A stretch of 6,875 nt of DNA from Verrucomicrobiota bacterium (GTDB taxonomy: Bacteria > Verrucomicrobiota > Lentisphaeria > Victivallales > Victivallaceae). The DNA lies in assembly GCA_023459755.1 (NCBI GenBank), contig JAEWSS010000069.1, positions 1 to 6,875 on the forward strand, written 5' to 3'. Below, one piece after another: positions 1 through 5,500 of the stretch. Both the position numbers and the translations under genes were made by a program. Position 1 is the stretch's first letter; each line of letters opens with the position of its first letter. The notes below the pieces were generated by a model. It was not told where the DNA came from. It did not search any database and saw only the letters and a list, made by a program, of their open reading frames with translations.

Positions 1-1893
1 ACGGTGGACCGCTTCCTCAAAGACTGCGGAATTGATTCGCTGGCCAGCATCAGCTGTACCGGCGTGACCGGCAGTCAGATCGTGGAGGACACGCACGACT
101 TTATTCCGTACGACTTTAAGATCAGCGAAGTCGCCGCTCACGTTGCCGGCGCCAGGCGTTTTTATCCGGAATGCGAAGCAATTCTTGACGTTGGCGGGCA
201 GGACAGCAAGGCGATGGTCTTCAATCGCGAGACCAACATGTGGAACTGCAAAATGAGCGGCATCTGCGCCGCCGGCACCGGAGCGTTTCTGGACAGTGTG
301 GCGATAAAACTCAATGTGCCGATCGAGGAAATGCCGGCGCGCGCCGACTATAACAGCCGTTTGGAATTTTCCAGTGTCTGTGCCGTGTTGAGCGCAACGT
401 CCATCAACAAGTTCAAAAACCGTTTTCCGTTGGGCGAAATCATCGGCGGCGCCTGCAAAGCCCAGGCGCGGACGATCATGTCCGGCGTCGGTGAGATTTT
501 CCAGGGTTATAGCGGGCCGATCGTTTTTCAGGGCGGCGTTGCCTATAATGCCGCGGTGGCGCATTATCTGGAGGAAATCACCGGCAACAAAATCGTTATT
601 CCGGAACAGCACGGGATCATCGGTGCGCTCGGAGCGGCGTTGCTGTCGAAGCAATATAAGAACTTGAACCACAAGCATAAGCTCTATCGGCCGGCGCCGT
701 TGGAAGACCGGCCGCTGGAGTCGGCCCGTCGCCGGGTGCTGTCCAGCGGGCGAGAGTTTCGCGGACGGTCGTCATCGCCGCTGATCTGGCGCAACCTGTT
801 TTTCCCCGCGGAGATTTTGAATGCAATGGGGGCGCGCATCCTGACGCTGGAGACTTATGCGGCGATGTTCGCCCGCAATACGCAGAAACTGAAAAAGGCG
901 TTCGACTGCGCGGCCTGCAAGGGATATACCGGTGAAAGTTGTTCTTTTCTCCGGGTGCTTGAGGGGGTTGAACTGCCGTCGGCGGCGTTCGGGCTGTCCA
1001 CCTCGCAGCCGTGCCAGCAGGGGGAACGGGTGTTCCGCGATCTGGTGCGGAACTACAATATATCGGACAAGTTCTTTTCACTTCAAACGCCGTCCAACGA
1101 AGACGGAAACGCAGTTGAAAATCTTGCCGGAGATTTGGAGCGCTCGGTTCACATCATTGAAGCCAAGACCAATCTCCGGATGGACCCCGGCAAATTGGCG
1201 GCGGCCTGCGACTATTCCAATCAGGCGCGCGAATGGTCGTTGAAATGCAATGATTTGCGTGCCGACAATCCGCCGCTGCTGCGCGGGGCGCAGGCAATTT
1301 ACTTTGCTTCGATTTTTTCTCAGATGTGGGGGCGTTCGGAACTGGTTGAGATTCAGAAAAAGCTTTGCCATGAACTTGAGGAGTATCGAGACACGCATAA
1401 AATGGACCCGATTGACTCCACTCATCGGTTGATCTGGCTGCATCTGCCGCCGTTTTACAACACCGAGCTGCTGGACTATATTGAACTTACCTGCAATGCT
1501 CCTATCGTGTTTGAGGAGGTCAATTACATCGGCTGGGAGCCGTTGGACTGCAACGATCCGTACCGTTCACTGGCGCGTAAAATGCTGAATTCCGGATTTA
1601 TGGATCCGGAATTGCGGGTGAAGGCGATTATTGAGCAGGCGGCGCGATTCAAGCTGAACGGCTGTGTGCTTTACAATCATGGATTCGGGCGTTGTTCGAT
1701 GTCGGACAGTTCGTTTATCAAACATCTGCGTGAAGAACTGGCCAAGTCGCATCTGCCGCTGCTGGTGTTGGACGGCGACTGTATGGATCAATCCATTGAC
1801 CCGTGCAGCACCTACACCAAGGTCAGCGCCTATGTCGAGGCGTTGAACCAGCAGAAGTTCGGCAATGTGTTCGGGATACCCTGCGGCAAATAA
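1..1893 (+). CDS. Fused 2-hydroxyacyl-CoA dehydratase activator (BadF/HgdC-type ATPase) and HgdB-like Fe-S domain, 5'-truncated
   Basis: The frame is open through the left edge, so the gene starts outside the window; the GTG at position 4 is not a credible start because the first ATPase phosphate loop is missing. Residues are counted from that GTG. Residues 1-215 are an ASKHA ATPase of the HgdC/BadF type: TGVTGSQ (19-25), DVGGQDSK (62-69), CAAGTG with Cys88, SSVCAV with Cys126, GGV (177-179) and GALGAAL (207-213). In the HgdC family the two cysteines hold a [4Fe-4S] cluster shared across a dimer, and ATP hydrolysis drives low-potential electron transfer. Residues about 260-615 resemble HgdB (HGD-D): PAEILNAMGA (268-277), CSFLR (313-317), Cys337, and LDGDCMD (589-595) near the end. 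Cysteines 302, 305, 313, 337, 564 and 593 are candidate cluster ligands. Normally activator and dehydratase are separate proteins. The domain calls are firm. The substrate is unknown; a double-cubane-cluster reductase is an alternative to a dehydratase. Expected to be cytoplasmic and oxygen-sensitive. Confidence 0.87.
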   Translation, partial: TVDRFLKDCGIDSLASISCTGVTGSQIVEDTHDFIPYDFKISEVAAHVAGARRFYPECEAILDVGGQDSKAMVFNRETNMWNCKMSGICAAGTGAFLDSVAIKLNVPIEEMPARADYNSRLEFSSVCAVLSATSINKFKNRFPLGEIIGGACKAQARTIMSGVGEIFQGYSGPIVFQGGVAYNAAVAHYLEEITGNKIVIPEQHGIIGALGAALLSKQYKNLNHKHKLYRPAPLEDRPLESARRRVLSSGREFRGRSSSPLIWRNLFFPAEILNAMGARILTLETYAAMFARNTQKLKKAFDCAACKGYTGESCSFLRVLEGVELPSAAFGLSTSQPCQQGERVFRDLVRNYNISDKFFSLQTPSNEDGNAVENLAGDLERSVHIIEAKTNLRMDPGKLAAACDYSNQAREWSLKCNDLRADNPPLLRGAQAIYFASIFSQMWGRSELVEIQKKLCHELEEYRDTHKMDPIDSTHRLIWLHLPPFYNTELLDYIELTCNAPIVFEEVNYIGWEPLDCNDPYRSLARKMLNSGFMDPELRVKAIIEQAARFKLNGCVLYNHGFGRCSMSDSSFIKHLREELAKSHLPLLVLDGDCMDQSIDPCSTYTKVSAYVEALNQQKFGNVFGIPCGK

Positions 1894-1917
1894 AATCCTG
1901 CGGCAGTCAAGACGCTG

Positions 1918-1954
1918 ACCGTCATGCGAAGTGGGTTTGCGCATCGACGGTTTT
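1918..1954 (+). terminator. Intrinsic terminator after the activator/dehydratase fusion gene
   Basis: ACCGTCATGCG (1918-1928) pairs with CGCAT (1940-1944) and GACGGT (1946-1951), leaving one bulged C at 1945 and an 11-base loop. The descending arm runs into a short T run (1951-1954) followed by more T-rich sequence. It lies 25 bases past the stop at 1893, in the 87-base gap between two convergent genes. The opposite strand has no T run after the stem, so it most likely works for the plus-strand gene only. Confidence 0.7.
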
Positions 1955-1980
1955 GCGTTGTTCAAAATCGGCGGTGCGGA

Positions 1981-2796
1981 CTATTGTTGCGTTGCGGTTG
2001 CGTCGGCCGGTGTGAACGAGGCGAAGTCGGCGGGGATGAGGCGCAGTTCGTCGATAAATTTCTCCACGGCGGAGCAGCAGGCAAACTCGGTGCGTGAATG
2101 CGAGTCGCTGCCAACGGTGAATTTTGCTCCGGCGGCTTTGGCGGTTGAAAATAAGCGCAGCAGGGTTTCTTTGCCGACAATGCCGTTCGTGCAGCAATGG
2201 ATGACGCCGGCGTTTATTTCTATGGCGCAGTGATGGTTTGCGGCCAAAGCGAAGGCGTCGAAGAGTTCGGCGTCGGAGATTGTCGCCAGCGTCCGGTCAT
2301 AAATATCCTCATATCCCATAGTGAACAGTGGATGTGCCATAATGTCGGCCAGACCGGACGCGACGCCGGAACGGAAGAACGCCATCATGTGTGCTGCGAA
2401 TGACTGCGGCGTCACCGGAGACGGCAGTTCAACGAAGCCTTTCATATGGAAATGATCGGTCGAAAGCAGGACGACGTCGAATTTTTCCCTGAGTTCCGGC
2501 GTTATTCCGATTTTGCCAACCGCGCACATGTCCGCTTCGCAACCGGTGAGGATGGTCAATCCGTCGATTTTCAAGTTGCGGATCGCTTTGAACAGCGGCC
2601 AGTGCCGGCGGCCGTCCTGAGGCGCATACCAGGGCGACGGCGGACATTCCGGATTATTCCAGAAGTGGTCGGTAAAAGCAATGGTCTTCCGGCCGCTGTC
2701 GGCCATAAATGCGGCGACATTCTCCACCGTCTGCCATGGATCGGTGCAGCAGGAGGAAATGGTGGTGTGTATGTGGTAATCTTCGGTAATTTTCAT
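1981..2796 (-). CDS. PHP-domain metal-dependent phosphoesterase (histidinol-phosphatase-like)
   Basis: A 271-residue protein, complete at both ends, of the PHP (polymerase and histidinol phosphatase) superfamily, whose members bind two or three metal ions and hydrolyse phosphate esters. The metal-ligand motifs appear in the family order: HIH (8-10), TDH (42-44), GCEAD with Glu87, STDHFH with His115, AHP with His155, Glu193 in IEIN, and SDSH with Asp231 and His233. No residue of the expected set is missing, so it should be catalytically active. No signal peptide or membrane segment is visible, so it is probably cytoplasmic. The ATG is preceded by AAAGGA with 10-base spacing, and the gene begins 15 bases after the transporter stop, which implies co-transcription. 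Three Cys-Cys pairs (16-17, 201-202, 240-241) are unusual. The substrate cannot be read from the sequence. It may be a histidinol phosphatase, but no his genes lie nearby, so a general phosphoesterase is likelier. Confidence 0.88.
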   Translation of the reverse strand: MKITEDYHIHTTISSCCTDPWQTVENVAAFMADSGRKTIAFTDHFWNNPECPPSPWYAPQDGRRHWPLFKAIRNLKIDGLTILTGCEADMCAVGKIGITPELREKFDVVLLSTDHFHMKGFVELPSPVTPQSFAAHMMAFFRSGVASGLADIMAHPLFTMGYEDIYDRTLATISDAELFDAFALAANHHCAIEINAGVIHCCTNGIVGKETLLRLFSTAKAAGAKFTVGSDSHSRTEFACCSAVEKFIDELRLIPADFASFTPADATATQQ

Positions 2797-2806
2797 GGTG
2801 TTGCAT

Positions 2807-2812
2807 TCCTTT
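2807..2812 (-). promoter_or_regulatory. Ribosome binding site of the PHP gene, overlapping the transporter stop
   Basis: On the minus strand AAAGGA lies 10 bases before the ATG at 2796 and shares a base with the TGA stop of the transporter (2814-2812). This supports the chosen start and suggests translational coupling of the two genes. Confidence 0.6.
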
Positions 2813-4074
2813 CAGGTCATTATTGCCAGCCATCCGGTCAAAATAATCATGGAAACGACGGCGGTCGGCGCTCCATAGCGAAAAAACTCACCGAACGAGA
2901 TATGCAGTTTGAAATCTTCGGCACATTGCGCAACGATGATATTGGCCAAACTGCCCATCACGATAAGGTTTCCGGCGAAAGCGTTGGACAGGGCCAGCGC
3001 ATAACAGCAGACCGGATCAGTGGTGTCGATCACTCTTATCAAAAGCATTACCGCCGCCGAGTTGTTGATGCAGTTGCTGAAGGCTCCGGAAATCAGTGAC
3101 AACTCGATCGGGTTGTTGAGATCGACGCCGCAGCCGGCCAGAAATTTCAGCATGTCGTCGGCCAGACCGGTGTCCACAAAGGCGCCGACAATGACGAACA
3201 GCCCGATGAACAGCACCAGCAGCTGCCAGTTTACACCGGATAAAACTTGACGGCTCGGCAGCATCCGACTGCACAACAGCAGTCCGGCGCCGGTCATCGC
3301 CGCCAGGTAGTGCGGTACGCCGGTGAAGACGAAGGCAAAGATCAAAATGGCAAGAACCCCGGTTCCTTTGATGGCGCGCCAGCGGTTCAGCGGCGGATCG
3401 CTTTCCGCCGGAATCGTTGCGGCGGCGTCCGGCTGAGCTGAAAATTTGCCGCGTCCGACCCGGTACACCACGGCGTAACAGACGGCCAGCGACAGCATGA
3501 CCGGAATGACGGCAAAGCGCATGTATGATCCGAACCGCAGCCCGCCGATTTCTCCGATCAGCACATTTTGGGCGTTGCCGATAGTGGTAAGCGCACATCC
3601 GATATTGGAAGCCAGCGCCAGGGCGATCAGGAACGGAATCGGATTTATTCTGCTTCCGATCAGTGCCGACGCCACTATCGGCGCCATTGCCAGCACCACG
3701 ACATCGTTGTTCAAAAAAGCCGATAGTCCGCCGCCGAGCGCAATCAGCACTGCGAGAAAAACCGCCGGACGATCAATAAGCGGTCGCAGCAGGCGATTGG
3801 CCAGCCAGCCGTAAAGTCCGGCGTAGTGCAGCTGTGAGGCTATGACCATCAGCGCGAAGAGCAGCAGAATGGACTCAATATTGACCGCCGCCACCGCCTG
3901 CGGCAGGGTGATGCAGCCGAACGCGAGCATGGCGATTGAGCCGAGCAGCGCGATCCCGGTGCGGTCGAGCTTCAAAAAAAACCAGTGTCCGACCGCCAGT
4001 CCGGAGTAGGCGGCGACGAAGACCGCCAGCGTGCAAAGTTCTTTTATGCCAATGCTGTCGATTAATTCACTCAT
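2812..4074 (-). CDS. IT-superfamily membrane transporter (ArsB/NhaD/SLC13-like, CitMHS-type domain)
   Basis: A 420-residue, strongly hydrophobic protein with roughly 10-12 membrane segments, typical in length for the ion transporter superfamily. It shows the expected two-fold repeat. The first half has an asparagine hairpin, AFLNND (119-124), followed by IGNAQNVLIG (165-174). The second half has SNCINNSAAVML (333-344) followed by GNLIVMGSLANIIV (368-381). A polar, charged loop at about 207-235 separates the halves. These hairpin motifs fit the ArsB/NhaD/CitMHS branch better than classical SLC13 dicarboxylate carriers, which carry SNT motifs. The substrate could be an organic or inorganic anion, or Na+/H+ exchange; the sequence does not decide. 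The start ATG follows GGA by five bases, a weak ribosome site. It is the first gene of a two-gene operon with the PHP enzyme and is divergent from the exported orphan. It acts in the cytoplasmic membrane. Confidence 0.88.
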   Translation of the reverse strand: MSELIDSIGIKELCTLAVFVAAYSGLAVGHWFFLKLDRTGIALLGSIAMLAFGCITLPQAVAAVNIESILLLFALMVIASQLHYAGLYGWLANRLLRPLIDRPAVFLAVLIALGGGLSAFLNNDVVVLAMAPIVASALIGSRINPIPFLIALALASNIGCALTTIGNAQNVLIGEIGGLRFGSYMRFAVIPVMLSLAVCYAVVYRVGRGKFSAQPDAAATIPAESDPPLNRWRAIKGTGVLAILIFAFVFTGVPHYLAAMTGAGLLLCSRMLPSRQVLSGVNWQLLVLFIGLFVIVGAFVDTGLADDMLKFLAGCGVDLNNPIELSLISGAFSNCINNSAAVMLLIRVIDTTDPVCCYALALSNAFAGNLIVMGSLANIIVAQCAEDFKLHISFGEFFRYGAPTAVVSMIILTGWLAIMT

Positions 4075-4121
4075 AAAAATCCATTTCAGCCGGCTCTGTT
4101 TCTCGGTGTAATCGTAAGTAT

Positions 4122-4149
4122 CGTTGGATTACCAATAGGTGTTCCAACG
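4122..4149. promoter_or_regulatory. 28-bp imperfect dyad upstream of the transporter operon (candidate operator or leader hairpin)
   Basis: CGTTGGA (4122-4128) and TCCAACG (4143-4149) are perfect inverted arms, and inside them ACC-AATA-GGT (4131-4140) continues the symmetry, with only two mismatched or wobble positions between. Arm centres are 21 bp apart, about two helical turns, which suits a dimeric regulator. It lies 48-75 bases before the transporter ATG. As RNA it could also fold as a leader stem-loop. No protein can be assigned to it. Confidence 0.4.
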
Positions 4150-4216
4150 CGAAAAATCAAGCTGAAAATAAAAAAACAGCCGGATTTTGCCATTGTCTTG
4201 GGCGGACTTTCGCGAC

Positions 4217-4244
4217 TTGAAAAAATGTTGTAATATGATATAGT
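4217..4244 (+). promoter_or_regulatory. Sigma70-type promoter with extended -10 for the exported orphan gene
   Basis: TTGAAA (4217-4222) is separated by 16 bases from TATAGT (4239-4244), and TG at 4236-4237 gives an extended -10 (TGaTATAGT). Transcription would start near 4251, leaving a leader of about 20 bases with the Shine-Dalgarno inside it. The stretch is much more AT-rich than its surroundings. This is the best promoter in the window. Confidence 0.65.
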
Positions 4245-4255
4245 ATTGAAAACTT

Positions 4256-4261
4256 GAGGAG
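4256..4261 (+). promoter_or_regulatory. Shine-Dalgarno deciding the start of the exported orphan
   Basis: GAGGAG lies 9 bases before GTG 4271 and 12 bases before ATG 4274, and it directly abuts TTG 4262. The TTG is therefore excluded. The GTG is preferred because the PHP and DedA genes here also show spacings of about 10 bases. Confidence 0.6.
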
Positions 4262-4270
4262 TTGCCGTCA

Positions 4271-4705
4271 GTGATGCATTCCGCCGTTCTCAGCCGGGGA
4301 AAAAACCGGTATTTCGTTGAATTGTTGCTTGGCTGCCTGATTTGTGCGGTTGTTGTTTTTGCCGTGTCGGCGGAACGTCCGGTTTGCGCGGCGGCGACGG
4401 CGGCGGTTGGTTCGGCGTCGAATTTGCTGATCGACGGTTCCGATGCCGGCGCCGGTTCCGCGGCGCTGTTTCCGTCGGTGCGGCCGGTCAAACATTTGCG
4501 TCGCGGCATGGCCGCGGCCGGTCGCGGCGGGGACGGGGGAGGGGACGCGCTGTTTTTCGCGCTTCCTCCGGTGCATATCGGAGTGTTGCTGACGCGGCGG
4601 GGCGATACGGTGTTCCCGAAAAAAGAGCATGACTGCGGCGTAAATGACGCATGTCGTCTGCCTTCGCCGCGCGCCGGACCCTTATATTCATTCGCCGCCG
4701 TTTGA
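4271..4705 (+). CDS. Small exported protein of unknown family
   Basis: I do not recognise this protein of 144 residues (143 if ATG 4274 is the start). Counting from that ATG, the N-terminus has basic residues (Arg8, Lys10, Arg12), a hydrophobic core (about 17-32) and an AVSA site at 30-33, so it looks like a signal peptide or single membrane anchor. An LLGC at 18-21 resembles a lipobox, but hydrophobic sequence continues well past it, so lipidation is unlikely. The mature part is rich in Ala and Gly, with a Gly/Arg/Asp stretch near 78-91, a hydrophobic patch around 92-106, an RRGD motif (108-111) and Cys121 and Cys127. A good promoter, a Shine-Dalgarno, a terminator overlapping the stop and codon use like the neighbours all argue that the gene is real and monocistronic. 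It is divergent from the transporter operon. Antisense frames across the region lack such signals. Confidence 0.6.
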   Translation: MMHSAVLSRGKNRYFVELLLGCLICAVVVFAVSAERPVCAAATAAVGSASNLLIDGSDAGAGSAALFPSVRPVKHLRRGMAAAGRGGDGGGDALFFALPPVHIGVLLTRRGDTVFPKKEHDCGVNDACRLPSPRAGPLYSFAAV

Positions 4706-4716
4706 GGCGGATTTTT
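4695..4716 (+). terminator. Intrinsic terminator with the orphan's stop codon in its loop
   Basis: CCGCC (4695-4699) pairs with GGCGG (4706-4710) around a six-base loop that includes the TGA stop (4703-4705). ATTTTT follows at 4711-4716. The all-GC stem and T run fit a compact Rho-independent terminator, which would separate the orphan from the DedA gene. Confidence 0.6.
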
Positions 4717-4790
4717 GCACTATGGAAATCCGGCGTGTTTTAGCACTCGGTTTTTCCGTTCGGGTCGAAAGAGTTTCCGATATTTTTCCT

Positions 4791-4794
4791 GGAG
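4791..4794 (+). promoter_or_regulatory. Ribosome binding site of the DedA gene
   Basis: GGAG sits 10 bases before ATG 4805. It fixes this start over upstream in-frame alternatives, which would add an arginine- and aromatic-rich, non-DedA extension of 30 residues. Confidence 0.6.
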
Positions 4795-4804
4795 ATTTAC
4801 CGCA

Positions 4805-5500
4805 ATGAATGAATATATTGCCGGACATATTGCCGATTTTGCGCAATATGCCCATTTATGGGGTTTTCTGATAATTTTTATTTTTATGACCATTGAAAGC
4901 TCATTTATTCCATTTCCGAGCGAGGTGGTGATGATTCCCGCCGGCTTTTTGGCCTGGCGAGGCGAACTTTTGACTGGAAATGTTTGGGTTGACGGCGTGC
5001 TGGCGGTGGTTTGCGGCGTGTGCGGTTCGCTGGCCGGAGCCTATGTCAATTATTATCTTGCACTTTATCTTGGGCGTGGGGCGTTGTATAAATACGGGAA
5101 ATATTTTTTCCTTAATGACAAAACGCTGAATCGGGCGGAAGAAGTTTTCCGGGAATACGGCGCGCTGGCCACTTTTGTCTGCCGACTGCTCCCGGCGATT
5201 CGTCAGTTGATTTCACTGCCGGCCGGACTGGCCAGAATGCCGATCGGTCAGTTTTCTTTTTACACCGCGCTCGGCGCTGGAATCTGGGTGACGATTTTGA
5301 CCTTGATCGGCATCTGGTTCGGCCGTGTCGCCGGAGACATGAGTTATGTGGCGATGGTATCCGGCGGAGAAAAGCTGATCGCGGACAATTATATCTGGAT
5401 TTTCGGCGGCTGCGCGGTTATGATCGCGGCGTATATAGCGATACACCGCAAGATCATGAAACCGCGCAATCCGTCGGTGGCGTCAGTCCAGCAGGACTGA
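4805..5500 (+). CDS. DedA-family membrane protein (probable lipid-carrier flippase)
   Basis: A 231-residue integral membrane protein of the DedA/SNARE-associated family (PF09335). Family members recycle undecaprenyl phosphate or flip phospholipids and support envelope integrity and proton-motive force. Visible family signatures are a membrane-embedded ESSFIPFPSE (31-40), an LGRG (89-92) followed by a tyrosine- and lysine-rich stretch, and CRLLPAIRQLISLPAG (126-141), whose Arg127 and Arg133 match the conserved basic residues of the re-entrant region. Further hydrophobic segments lie at about 64-88, 152-173 and 196-213, with a basic C-terminal tail. ATG 4805 was chosen because GGAG lies 10 bases upstream (4791-4794); the frame extends back to a TTG at 4715, but that falls in the preceding terminator T run. 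No clear promoter was found in the roughly 90-base gap before it. The exact lipid substrate is not determinable. Confidence 0.88.
   Translation: MNEYIAGHIADFAQYAHLWGFLIIFIFMTIESSFIPFPSEVVMIPAGFLAWRGELLTGNVWVDGVLAVVCGVCGSLAGAYVNYYLALYLGRGALYKYGKYFFLNDKTLNRAEEVFREYGALATFVCRLLPAIRQLISLPAGLARMPIGQFSFYTALGAGIWVTILTLIGIWFGRVAGDMSYVAMVSGGEKLIADNYIWIFGGCAVMIAAYIAIHRKIMKPRNPSVASVQQD
5483..5500. repeat. Perfect inverted repeat spanning the two convergent stop codons
   Basis: TCAGTCC (5483-5489) and GGACTGA (5494-5500) flank AGCA. The 18 bases are exactly the overlap between the DedA and GH3 genes, and each outer end is the TGA stop of one gene. Both mRNAs would end their coding part in the same 7-bp stem with a 4-base loop. 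Neither strand has a T run after it, so it is not a standard intrinsic terminator, though it may act as a 3' stabilising or weak bidirectional hairpin. Confidence 0.6.

Noticed and set aside
2446..3099. Long plus-strand open frame of 217 codons opposite the PHP and transporter genes
   Set aside because: It is antisense to two well-supported genes, has no recognisable domain and no good ribosome site, and spans their junction. It is a by-product of their codon bias.
4088..4184. CAGCCGG occurring twice (4088-4094 and 4178-4184)
   Set aside because: Seven bases in direct orientation are expected by chance in this composition, and no other element pairs with them.
4075..4200. Minus-strand promoter for the transporter operon (for example TTGATT then TATTGG with 17-base spacing)
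   Set aside because: The -10 match is poor and several equally weak alternatives exist, so no specific promoter can be supported.
4129..4630. Minus-strand open frames opposite the exported orphan
   Set aside because: Their products are arginine/proline-rich without a signal or domain, and they run through the plus-strand promoter. The promoter, Shine-Dalgarno and terminator all favour the plus strand.
4715..4804. In-frame 30-residue N-terminal extension of the DedA protein from TTG 4715
   Set aside because: The TTG lies in the terminator T run, no ribosome site precedes it, and the extension does not resemble DedA N-termini. ATG 4805 has GGAG at the right distance.
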